From Chloroflexota bacterium (lineage in GTDB: Bacteria > Chloroflexota > Limnocylindria > Limnocylindrales > CSP1-4), in the NCBI GenBank assembly GCA_021786915.1, contig JAJYMP010000363.1, positions 1-21,816 of the forward strand: 21,816 nt of DNA. The letters are read 5' to 3'. The notes beneath the pieces were generated by a model. It ran no database searches and had not been told where the DNA came from. It saw only the letters and a program-made list of their open reading frames with translations. Positions within the stretch are counted from its first letter, which is position 1, and the number at the start of each line of letters is the position of its first letter. The translations under genes were made by a program, and so were the position numbers. Shown piece after piece: positions 6,347 through 13,266 of the stretch.

Positions 6347-7471
6347 TCACGGTGTTTGCTCCGGTGTCGCTTGCCTCCTGGGCCGGCGGCGGCGCGTGCG
6401 ACGGCGCACTGCGGCGATCCGCTTCTCGAGTTCCTCGTGCGCCTGCATGAACGCGTCCCCGGCCTCTCGGTTCAGCGTCATGACCACCTGCATCGACACG
6501 AGCTCCTCCATGCCTGCCCTGGTCGCGAGAAGCTCGACCGTCGCGAGAGCGAGCGAGAACGCGGTGTTCGCGCCCGGATCAGCAAGGTCGCTGTTGCTCG
6601 CGCCGGCGAGGAGTATGTCCTGCTCGTCGTCGACGCCCATGACGTTGAACAGAGCACGCGGACCGGCATGCACGTTCTGGCTGGCCCACCGACCGTAGGG
6701 CCGCCAGTGAGCGAGATCGGCAGCGTTCTCGATGTCACGGAAGGTGGGTCGCGGTTTGCCGAGAGCCTCGGCCGCCCAGCCCCACTCCTCGCCGTATGGC
6801 GCCCCGAAGCGGGCGATCAGCGCGTTGCGCTCGGCCCTCATCTGGGCCACCTCCTCGTCGCTGAACGGAATGTCACCGAGGCGATCGGCGAAGAGCTGGT
6901 AGTCCAGCAATCCCCGCCACGAGGCGACGGCGTCGTGCAGGAGGTAGCGCTCGGCGAGATCGGGCCCGTGCTCGGCGAGAAAAGCCATGACCACGGCGAT
7001 CTCGTGAAGCGTCCGCCAGCGGGCCAGGGCGCCGCCGGCATGGCCGCTCCGGAGGAGGGAGAACACCTCGTCGGCGACGCGTACAGCGCGGACGTGGAGT
7101 CGTGCCAGCGCGTTGAACAGCGCGTCACCATCGTCACCCTCGGCGGCTGCCTTGTCAGCGTGACGTTCGGTGAACCGCTCGCCCGCCTCGCGAGCCGAGA
7201 CGAGCAAGGCCTCGAACCGATCGAACGCCGGACCCCATGGATCGCGGAGCCGGATCTCGAAGCCCGCCCGGAGTGCCGCGTAGTCGATGAGCATCGCCGG
7301 CGTCGCGGCGTGGAGCTCCTCGACGACCGACTCGGCGGTCGCGCGAGCGGTATGCACGAGCAGGTCCCGAAGCTCCTCCTCCCCGATGTCGGGCTTCAGG
7401 CGCTCGATCGTCTCGACGATCGCGTCCTCGAACATGTCCTTCGGCGGTTCTCGCCGGCGACGTGACGGCAT
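6347..7471 (-). CDS. DUF5677-like hypothetical protein
   Basis: A 374-residue protein read convergently to the conjugation operon. I prefer the ATG at 7471 (PSRRRREPPKDMF); a GTG at 7489 would add six residues, and neither has a clear ribosome-binding site. The protein is almost all helical. Its centre (ALARLHVRAVRVADEVFSLL, then GGALARWRTLHEIAVVMAFLAEHG and DLAERYLLHDAVASW) matches the pattern I associate with DUF5677: an ARWRTLHE helix followed by AERYL-x-H. The C-terminus (AAVRRRTRRRRPRRQ) is strongly basic and may contact nucleic acid or be disordered. The function of DUF5677 proteins is unknown; they often occur as single genes in accessory DNA. No catalytic motif is visible. Confidence 0.65.
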   Translation of the reverse strand: MPSRRRREPPKDMFEDAIVETIERLKPDIGEEELRDLLVHTARATAESVVEELHAATPAMLIDYAALRAGFEIRLRDPWGPAFDRFEALLVSAREAGERFTERHADKAAAEGDDGDALFNALARLHVRAVRVADEVFSLLRSGHAGGALARWRTLHEIAVVMAFLAEHGPDLAERYLLHDAVASWRGLLDYQLFADRLGDIPFSDEEVAQMRAERNALIARFGAPYGEEWGWAAEALGKPRPTFRDIENAADLAHWRPYGRWASQNVHAGPRALFNVMGVDDEQDILLAGASNSDLADPGANTAFSLALATVELLATRAGMEELVSMQVVMTLNREAGDAFMQAHEELEKRIAAVRRRTRRRRPRRQATPEQTP

Positions 7472-7611
7472 GCAGGAACGGTAGCCCACCCAGCGAACGC
7501 GCGGGACGCGATGGCCAGGGCCGAACAGGCCCTTGTTGCAGGCGAGGCCATCGAGCAGGGCGAGACTCGCCTGCAGAAACGAACGTACTATGGTCCAGAA
7601 CGCGCGGTTGC

Positions 7612-7639
7612 TTGACAGGAACGCGCGACGTGGTATCTT
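7612..7639 (+). promoter_or_regulatory. Sigma70-type promoter with flanking repeats
   Basis: TTGACA (7612-7617), a 16-base spacer and TATCTT (7634-7639) form a good housekeeping-type promoter 33 bases before the GTG at 7672. The 9-mer GAACGCGCG occurs at 7495-7503, 7598-7606 and 7619-7627. The last two copies flank the -35 box 21 bases apart, about two helical turns on one face of the DNA. They may be a regulator binding site. Confidence 0.55.
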
Positions 7640-7671
7640 CCGCTCCTACGCAAGCAAGCGAGGAGCTCACC

Positions 7672-8163
7672 GTGACCGCCACACTCCAACGTCCGACTCC
7701 GGCGGCGTCGGACCGCGCGGGAGACTTTCCCTTCCGCGAGCGGGTCGACTGGGCGTCGTTCGATGAGCTTGCCAAGCAGGTCGGAAGTGCCGGCTTGCGC
7801 GCCCTTGAGCCGGGCACGCTCGCCCACCTGCAGGTGAAGCGCGACTCGTTCGTCGTGGCCCGCGAAGCGGACTTCCAGCGGCTCGTCGGGATTGCCGCGG
7901 AGGCCGCCCGGCTGTCACAGATGGTACGCAGCCTCGTCGAGGGGATCGACCTGGCAGCCGCCCGCGAGGACCCGCAGCTCATCGCCTGGATGCGCGACAT
8001 GGCGCATCAGATGACCGCCACGCTTGGGCCCGCGAGGACGTCTGTGGAGCTCTTCGCCGCCGACGAGGACGCGCCGGAGGAGGCGGTCGAGGGCCCGCCG
8101 ACGCCGCCCGGATCCGAGCTCGACGCGCGCCGAATCCGCGCTGCCCTGTACCCGCGTGGATGA
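7672..8163 (+). CDS. Hypothetical protein, first gene of a coupled pair
   Basis: GTG start with AGGAG (7661-7665) six bases upstream and a promoter at 7612-7639; the longer upstream frame would run through the promoter and is rejected. The 163-residue product is not recognised. It has a tail-like N-terminus (TATLQRPTPAASDRAG), a compact part (WASFDELAKQVGSAGLRAL, then HLQVKRDSFVVAREADFQRL), two helices (VGIAAEAARLSQMVRSLVEG and PQLIAWMRDMAHQMTATLG), and an acidic/proline stretch (DEDAPEEAVEGPPTPPGSE) ending in a short basic helix. The last 8 bases overlap the next gene, implying translational coupling. A small helical protein upstream of a larger partner fits a toxin-antitoxin or regulator-effector layout, but no motif proves it. 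Confidence 0.6.
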   Translation: MTATLQRPTPAASDRAGDFPFRERVDWASFDELAKQVGSAGLRALEPGTLAHLQVKRDSFVVAREADFQRLVGIAAEAARLSQMVRSLVEGIDLAAAREDPQLIAWMRDMAHQMTATLGPARTSVELFAADEDAPEEAVEGPPTPPGSELDARRIRAALYPRG

Positions 8164-8845
8164 GGCGCGTCGTCGTCGCCTGATCGAGGAGGCCGCCCGA
8201 CTCCAGGGGCAGACGGACGCGATTGTCGCGGCGCTTGACGCGTACCTCGCCGGGCTCGACCCGGCAGACCGGCAGCGTGAGGTCAACGCGGTCTGGCTGG
8301 AGCCACCGATCACACGGGCCGAGGCGGTCGCCGCCTACCCGCCGCGATCAGACCACTTCGACGTCCTCCAGGGGGACGTGCTTCGCACGGAGGCGGCGTT
8401 CGTGCTCGGCCACCGTGTCGCGGGCGCCTACGTCGTCGCGTCGGCCACCTGCGATGCCGTCATTCGGCCCCGACCGAGGCGCGGCTCGATCCTTCTCCTG
8501 CCCGTTGTTCCCCGGACCCTCGAGGGCTTCGACGGGACGACGCCGGCGGCCAAGGCGAACGTGGCCGCAAGGCGCCTCGAGCAGCTCCTGACGTTCCGGA
8601 CCACGGGTGCCCTCTATCTGCCGCCGCTCATCGACGACGCCGACGACGTCGTGTTCAACGAGATCCGGTTCAACCACTTCGCCGCGCTCGAGAGCGCGCA
8701 GATCCCGACCGTCCAGCGCGTGCACTCGATGTCGCTGATCGGTTGGCGCGTGTTCGCGGCCCTGCTCCGTCTCGTCATCACGCGAACCGGCGACGAAGAG
8801 GTCGGCTTTCGGCTGGCAGTGGCGGAGCGACGCGCGGCGGGCTGA
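8156..8845 (+). CDS. Hypothetical protein with a conserved-looking Cys-Asp core
   Basis: The GTG at 8156 lies in the sequence GTGGATGA shared with the stop of the previous gene, giving 229 residues; the longer upstream frame is only a shadow. An N-terminal helix (DEARRRRLIEEAARLQGQTDAIVAALDAYL) is followed by a beta-rich core with DHFDVLQGDVLRTEAAFV, AYVVASATCDAVIRPR, SILLLPVVPRTL and RTTGALYLPPLIDDADDVVFNEIRFNHF. The layout QGDV ... a strand ending S-x-T-C-D ... a strand ending in PV-P recalls uncharacterised accessory proteins with a conserved CD motif, whose family name I cannot give. Its Cys/Asp pair could be catalytic or metal-binding. It is co-expressed with the upstream small protein. 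Confidence 0.6.
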   Translation: MDEARRRRLIEEAARLQGQTDAIVAALDAYLAGLDPADRQREVNAVWLEPPITRAEAVAAYPPRSDHFDVLQGDVLRTEAAFVLGHRVAGAYVVASATCDAVIRPRPRRGSILLLPVVPRTLEGFDGTTPAAKANVAARRLEQLLTFRTTGALYLPPLIDDADDVVFNEIRFNHFAALESAQIPTVQRVHSMSLIGWRVFAALLRLVITRTGDEEVGFRLAVAERRAAG

Positions 8846-9294
8846 CGCCTCTCGAAGCCCACACTCGTGCGTTTGCGGTCGGCCTTGCGAGCCACGTTCT
8901 CCTCGTCGATGAGGCGACGGAAGTCGACAGCCGCGGCAATGCTCGGTGCGACCTCCAGCACTGCCTCAAGTTCGCGCCGCAGCGACCCGGCGCCCGCCAA
9001 ACGCGCCGTGCCGGGCTGATGGTCGGGCGCCCCAGCACGACGCTTCCGTCTGGTCTCGAGCTGATTCTCCGTCGACGGACCGGAAAGTGCTGACGGCCCA
9101 GGCTCCTCCTCCTTGCACCGCCCAAACAGCATACCGGTGGGTGATTGTCGGCTTGGCGTCACCTCCTCGTAGGTACCTGCAGGACCGCGTCGCACAAGCG
9201 GGCGACCTGCCGGCTACAGGGCCGTGCTTGATGCCATGAGGGAGCGGGCCTCAACGCAGTCGACACGGGATGGAGCACGGGGACCTCCGCCCGT
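8846..9294. other. 449-base gap between convergent genes, possible coding remnant on minus strand
   Basis: No complete gene is supported here. On the minus strand, roughly 9040 down to 8846, one frame reads like real protein: SLRRELEAVLEVAPSIAAAV, then DFRRLIDEENVARKADRKR and TSVGFERR, with almost every third codon base G or C. The frame continues antisense into the upstream gene, where the translation loses its protein-like character. It has no clear start signal or stop at the right place, so I read it as a possible gene remnant. Confidence 0.25.
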
Positions 9295-10506
9295 TCAAGC
9301 CAGGACCCGCCGCACCGCCTCCAGGTCCGCCCCGATCTCGACGACGCGGCCATGCGGTCGGAGGTAGCGAGGTGTCTTCAGTGCCGAGCCCGTGACGAGC
9401 ACCACGATCCGCTCGGCGGGACCGACGAGGCGTCGCTCGAGGGCCACGAGGAGGCCGGCCAGGGCGGCGGCTCCGGCGGGTTCGGCGAGCACTCCTGCCT
9501 GCGTCGCGAGGAGGCGCATCGCATCGAGCATCTGTTCGTCGCTGACGCTCACGAAGCTGCCGCCGGACTGGACCACATCGCGCACTGCCAGCAACCCGCT
9601 GACCGGGTTGCCGACGGCGATGCCGTCCGCGATCGTGGCTGGCGTCGCCGGGCGCACCCGACCCCCGGTCTCCGAGGCTCGCTTGATCGGTTGGCACCCC
9701 TCGGCCTGCACTCCGATGAGCCGCGGAACGCGGTCGATCGCCTGGCACTCGACGAGCTCTCTGAATCCCTTCGCCATGCCGTTCAGCGTGGGCCCGTCGC
9801 CGACCGGAACCATCACGACGTCGGGGACCCCCCGTCCCAGCTGTTCCCAGATCTCGAGGGCCACGGTCTTCTTGGCCTCGATCGTGGCCGGGTTTACGCC
9901 GGTGTTCCGATCGATCCAGCCGAACTCCCGGGCCGCCGCCCGTGACAGGCGGAAGGCGGCATCGTACCCCTCTCGCACCTTGATCACGATTGCCCCGGCC
10001 TCGAGCATGAACTGAAGCTTGGAGTCGGCGACGTCGGCGGCGACGAAGGTGATGGCTTGCTTGCCCGCGGCGGCCGCACCCACCGCGAGAGAGACGGCAA
10101 CATTGCCCGTCGAGGCGCAGGTTACCCGCTGGATCCCGGTTGCCATCGCCTGCTGGAGCACCAGCGCCGTCGCCCGGTCCTTGTTCGACGCAGATGGTCC
10201 CCGCGTCTCGTCCTTCAGCCACAAGTTTGGCAGGCCGAGCCGCGCGCGCAGGGCCGGTGGCGCGATCAACGGGGTGCCACCAACCGGGAGCGGGTAGACG
10301 ATGGGCCCGTCGTCGAGCGGCAGCAGGCCGCGATACCGCCACATCCCCTCGAGGCTCCAGTCTCCGGACGGGAGGAGCGCCGGACCGTAGTCATAGCCGA
10401 GCTCGACCTGCCCATGGCCATCCCTGACTACGGCCTGGTCGAGGTCCGAGAGGCTTTCCTCCGTCCCGTCGTCGTAAACCACCATCGCGTGCGTCGGCTT
10501 GCCCAC
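9295..10506 (-). CDS. Threonine synthase-like PLP-dependent enzyme
   Basis: This is a fold-type II PLP enzyme. The GTG at 10506 (GGAGG four bases upstream) gives 403 residues; ATG 10485 is an alternative. The frame stays open to an ATG at 10677, but that extra part reads as the tail of another gene in a different frame. PLPVGGTPLI (72-81) and LWLKDE (95-100) precede PSASNKDRA (104-112), where Lys109 is the likely PLP lysine. ASTGNVAVSLAV (131-142) corresponds to the phosphate-binding SSGN loop, and VPVGDGPTLNGMAKGF and LVTGSALKTPRY are typical later motifs of threonine synthase. Most of the family has T-G-S-F-K-D-R at the lysine; the SASNKDR variant and the unusual N-terminus (YDDGTEESLSDLDQ) mean the true substrate may differ, for example another O-phospho amino acid. 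It is convergent with the gene at 8156-8845. Confidence 0.75.
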   Translation of the reverse strand: MGKPTHAMVVYDDGTEESLSDLDQAVVRDGHGQVELGYDYGPALLPSGDWSLEGMWRYRGLLPLDDGPIVYPLPVGGTPLIAPPALRARLGLPNLWLKDETRGPSASNKDRATALVLQQAMATGIQRVTCASTGNVAVSLAVGAAAAGKQAITFVAADVADSKLQFMLEAGAIVIKVREGYDAAFRLSRAAAREFGWIDRNTGVNPATIEAKKTVALEIWEQLGRGVPDVVMVPVGDGPTLNGMAKGFRELVECQAIDRVPRLIGVQAEGCQPIKRASETGGRVRPATPATIADGIAVGNPVSGLLAVRDVVQSGGSFVSVSDEQMLDAMRLLATQAGVLAEPAGAAALAGLLVALERRLVGPAERIVVLVTGSALKTPRYLRPHGRVVEIGADLEAVRRVLA

Positions 10507-10529
10507 GATCCCTCCCAGGTGCCCCTCGA

Positions 10530-10646
10530 TCAGGGTCGGATCCCCCGAGGTGTCCGTACGACTTCCCCCGGGCGCTCTCCCGTCGCCTGGCCGGCTCGAT
10601 GGACCAGGCGCCCCCCAACGAACACGGCGGCGACGCCCGGCGGTGC
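10530..10646 (-). pseudogene. C-terminal remnant of an amidohydrolase (D-aminoacylase-like)
   Basis: Reading the minus strand from about 10646 to the TGA at 10530-10532 gives QAPPGVAAVFVGGRLV, then HRAGQATGERPGEVVRTPRGIRP. The VFV-x-G-R-x-V ... T-G-x-RPG-x-V-x-R pattern is the standard last strand pair of amidohydrolases such as D-aminoacylases and dihydroorotase-like enzymes. Only about 38 residues are left, with no catalytic part and no start. It ends 24 bases before the start of the threonine synthase-like gene, as expected for an upstream operon neighbour cut off when the GntR cluster arrived or the upstream DNA was deleted. Confidence 0.6.
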
Positions 10647-10668
10647 TTGGCGTGGGCCAAGCTTGCGC

Positions 10669-10700
10669 TTGACACATGCGATAACGTTATGACGTTATGA
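10669..10700. promoter_or_regulatory. Promoter/operator region with GntR-type inverted and direct repeats
   Basis: ATAACGTTAT (10681-10690) is a perfect palindrome. AACGT (10683-10687) and ACGTT (10692-10696) form an inverted repeat, and ACGTTATG is directly repeated (10684-10691 and 10692-10699), the second copy containing the ATG of the regulator gene. Such AT-rich repeats stand out in this GC-rich DNA and are typical of HutC-type GntR operators. A TTGACA (10669-10674) lies just upstream, but any well-spaced -10 box would touch the start codon. The site probably mediates autoregulation of the cluster. Confidence 0.55.
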
Positions 10701-11452
10701 CTCTTCCTCTCGGGCGTCCGATCGCGGAGCGCGGGCCCACCCCACTGTGGTTCGAGATTAAAGAACGGCTCCGTCGCGCCATTCTCGACGGCACCTACAA
10801 GGTCGGCGACCGCTTGCCGACTGAAGCCCAGCTAATCGAGCACTTCGGGGTCAGCCGTATCACCGTTCGGACGGCGCTTGACCATCTGGAGCGCGAGCGG
10901 CTCATCGTGCGAGGTTCGGGCAGGGGAACCTTCGTTCGGCTGCCGGTCGTCGAGCAGCCCGTGCATAGCCTTGCCGGTTTCCACGAGGACATGCGCGCGC
11001 GCGGCCTCCAGCCAAGCAGCAACACACTGAGCGTGCTGCCGGTCGCTGGGATGGCCCAAACACGGCGGCGGCTCGCTGTCCTGGGCGACGATCCGCTGCT
11101 ATACGTCGAGCGCCTGCTCCTCGCCGACGACGAGCCGATGGCGCTGCAGCGCTCGTGGCTGCCGCGCTGGGTGCTGGGCGGAGGAAGGCCCTTCACGCCT
11201 GAAGAACTCGACTCCGGCTCCCTGTACGACCTGCTCGACGCGCGCAGCGGTGCGCGACCGGCGCGGGCGGAGGAGATCATCCAGGCCGCGGCGGCAGACT
11301 CGTCCGTGGCGACGTCGCTGGCGATTCCGGTCGGCAGTCCCATCCTGCTGGCACACCGCCTTTGCTTCGATGCCGCCGAGCGGCCGGTGGAGGATGTTGA
11401 CGTCTTCTACCGAGCCGACCGTTACCGCTACCGGGTGGAGCTGTCGCGGTGA
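10697..11452 (+). CDS. GntR/HutC-family transcriptional regulator
   Basis: The 251-residue protein starts at the ATG inside the repeat array, with no ribosome-binding site, so translation may be leaderless or weak. The GntR winged helix is clear: PLWFEIKERLRRAILDGTY (16-34), GDRLPTEAQLIEHFGVSRI (37-55), TVRTALDHLERERLIVR and GSGRGTFV (73-80). The UTRA effector domain (about 90-250) shows VERLLLADDEPMALQRSWLP, AEEIIQAAAADSSVATSLAI and PILLAHRLCFDAAERPVEDV, ending in the typical FYRADRYRYRVEL. It should bind a small ligand, often a sugar phosphate, and release the operator. The kinase gene overlaps its stop (TGATG), so it is the first gene of the catabolic operon and likely controls it. Confidence 0.9.
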   Translation: MTLPLGRPIAERGPTPLWFEIKERLRRAILDGTYKVGDRLPTEAQLIEHFGVSRITVRTALDHLERERLIVRGSGRGTFVRLPVVEQPVHSLAGFHEDMRARGLQPSSNTLSVLPVAGMAQTRRRLAVLGDDPLLYVERLLLADDEPMALQRSWLPRWVLGGGRPFTPEELDSGSLYDLLDARSGARPARAEEIIQAAAADSSVATSLAIPVGSPILLAHRLCFDAAERPVEDVDVFYRADRYRYRVELSR

Positions 11453-12378
11453 TGGCGATCGTCGTCGGCGACGCCGGGCTGGATCTTTCGGTGCGGGTCT
11501 CGCACCGACCGGCGGCCGATGAGAAGGTCCTGACGCACACCGACCTCATGACCGCAGGTGGCGTGGCCGCCAACACGGCCGCAGCCCTCGCTCGGCTCGG
11601 GACGTCGGTCGGCCTGGCAGCGGCGGTCGGCAGCGATTCCTTTGGCCAGCGGGTGGCGACCGCTCTAGATCAGGCTGGGGTCGATCTGCGCTATTTCCGC
11701 CAGCTCCCCACTGAGCGGACGTACTACAGCGTATCGCTGGTCGACGACTCAGGGGAGAAGGGCTTGGTCGTGGTAGCGGTTGGCCGCATGTACCCGCCGC
11801 GCGACTCGCAGCCCGCGGCGCTCCCCGAGGGCGTTAGCTGGCTCCACACCGTGCCGTACGATGCCGACGCGGCGGCGGCTTGGATCACGTTGGCCCGCCG
11901 ACAGGGCGTGCCTTGGTCGCTTGATCTGGAGCCAGCCGCTATCAGTGAGGGGTGGACGCCAGCGCTGCGCTCCTGCCTGGATGGAGCGACGGTCGTCTTC
12001 GTCAACTGGCGCGGCCTGAACCTCATCGCCGCCGACGAGCTAAGCGCGGCGCGCGCCTTGCACGGCCTCGGCGTCGAGACCGTGCTCGCCACTCGCGGAG
12101 CCGATGGATTGTGCCTGTGGCCCGTCGACGGCGACCCGATCGCGGCGCGACCGCCGCGCGTGGAGGTCGTCGACACCACGGGCGCCGGCGATACGGCTGC
12201 CGCTGCGTTCATCCACTACCGGCTCGCGGGAGCCAACCCCGGCGAGGCGACAACCCGCGCCTGCATCGCCGGTGCGCTCGCCTGCCGAGAGCTCGGCGCA
12301 CAGGCGAGCCTGCCCAGCCCCGAGGAGATCGAGCAGATCTACCAACAGCTGTTATCCGGCAGCAGAGGGGAACCATGA
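11452..12378 (+). CDS. PfkB-family carbohydrate/nucleoside kinase
   Basis: The 308-residue protein starts at the ATG overlapping the regulator stop; a GTG three bases earlier is an alternative. The PfkB/ribokinase signature is complete: an N-terminal VVGDAGLDLSVRV strand, the substrate-binding GGVAANTAAALARLG (36-50), AAVGSDSFGQRV (57-68), VNWRGLNLI (184-192), and the catalytic VVDTTGAGDTAAAAF (239-253), where Asp247 is the expected base. It transfers phosphate from ATP to a sugar, nucleoside or similar alcohol; the substrate cannot be read from the sequence. It overlaps the BtpA-like gene by ATGA. Together with the downstream sugar-type transporter it probably traps the imported substrate as a phosphate ester. 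Confidence 0.9.
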   Translation: MAIVVGDAGLDLSVRVSHRPAADEKVLTHTDLMTAGGVAANTAAALARLGTSVGLAAAVGSDSFGQRVATALDQAGVDLRYFRQLPTERTYYSVSLVDDSGEKGLVVVAVGRMYPPRDSQPAALPEGVSWLHTVPYDADAAAAWITLARRQGVPWSLDLEPAAISEGWTPALRSCLDGATVVFVNWRGLNLIAADELSAARALHGLGVETVLATRGADGLCLWPVDGDPIAARPPRVEVVDTTGAGDTAAAAFIHYRLAGANPGEATTRACIAGALACRELGAQASLPSPEEIEQIYQQLLSGSRGEP

Positions 12379-13235
12379 CGGACGGGATACCGCTCCTTCC
12401 TCCCAAGCCCAACGCACTGCGCGAGCTGTTCGCCAAGCCGAAGCCGTTGATCGGCGTCATCCACCTTGCGCCGCTGCCGGGGGCACCGCGCTATCGCGGG
12501 CAGCCGATGGAGGGCATCTACGTGGCCGCCGCCGAGGATGCCCGGCGACTGACCGAGGGAGGCGTCGACGGCATCATCGTCGAGAACGCGTTCGATCTGC
12601 CCTTCGCCCGCCCCGAGGACATCGGCCCAGAGACGGTCGCGGCCCTCACTGCGGCCTGCCAGGCGGCGCGCCAAGCGACCCGCCTGCCGCTCGGCATCAC
12701 GTGTGTCGCCAACGGCGCGATCCCGGCCATGGCGGTCGCCAAAGCGGTCGGCGGACGCTGGGTGCGGGTCAACCAGTGGGCCAACGCCTACGTGGCCAAC
12801 GAGGGCCTCCTCAACGGACCGGCCGGGCAGGCGCTGCGCTTTCGGTCACGCCTGTTCGCCGAGGACGTGTTCGTCTTCGCCGATGTCGACGTCAAGTTCG
12901 GGGCCCACGCCATCACCGCCGATCGCGACATCGAGGAACAGACCCGTGATCTTGAGTTCTTCGATGCCGACGCGGTGATCGTCACCGGCCAGCGTACAGG
13001 CTCGCCTACGGCCAAGGGCGACGTTGAGCGGGTGAAGGCGGCCACCTCGCTCCCGGTGTTGGTGGGGAGCGGCTTGGACGCTGGAAGCGCCTACGAGCTC
13101 CTGGCTGTGGCCGACGGAGCAATCGTCGGATCGGCACTCAAGGAAGACGGGCAATGGTGGCGGCCCGTTGATCAGCGACGCGTCGCGCAGCTGGTGGCCG
13201 AGGTTGAGCGCGCGCGAGATGCCCTGCGGAGTTAG
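12375..13235 (+). CDS. BtpA/SgcQ-family TIM-barrel protein
   Basis: The 286-residue protein starts at ATG within the ATGA overlap. It has the BtpA-family landmarks: IGVIHLAPLPGAPRY (26-40), GGVDGIIVENAFDLPF (62-77), GITCVANGAIPAM (107-119), VRVNQWANAYV (130-140), VFADVDVKFGAHAI (167-180), VTGQRTGSPT (203-212) and VLVGSGLD followed by ADGAIVGSALKEDG, a phosphate-binding type end of the barrel. BtpA was named for photosystem I accumulation in cyanobacteria, but homologues such as SgcQ sit in sugar operons and may be enzymes acting on phosphorylated sugars or nucleosides. Here, between a PfkB kinase and a CUT1 transporter, it most likely acts on the kinase product. The exact reaction is not known. 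Confidence 0.85.
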   Translation: MTDGIPLLPPKPNALRELFAKPKPLIGVIHLAPLPGAPRYRGQPMEGIYVAAAEDARRLTEGGVDGIIVENAFDLPFARPEDIGPETVAALTAACQAARQATRLPLGITCVANGAIPAMAVAKAVGGRWVRVNQWANAYVANEGLLNGPAGQALRFRSRLFAEDVFVFADVDVKFGAHAITADRDIEEQTRDLEFFDADAVIVTGQRTGSPTAKGDVERVKAATSLPVLVGSGLDAGSAYELLAVADGAIVGSALKEDGQWWRPVDQRRVAQLVAEVERARDALRS

Positions 13236-13266
13236 CACAGACCTCGACGGAGAAGGAGACGACGGA

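Noticed and set aside
6356..7465. 369-codon plus-strand frame opposite the DUF5677-like gene
   Set aside because: The minus-strand product has clear helical domain patterns; the plus frame has none.
9251..10342. 363-codon minus-strand frame
   Set aside because: It is a shifted-frame shadow of the PLP enzyme gene and is arginine/glycine-rich.
10507..10677. N-terminal extension of the threonine synthase-like gene to ATG 10677
   Set aside because: The extension is R/G/P-rich, would leave only 19 bases for two divergent promoters, and the same DNA reads as an amidohydrolase C-terminus in another minus-strand frame.
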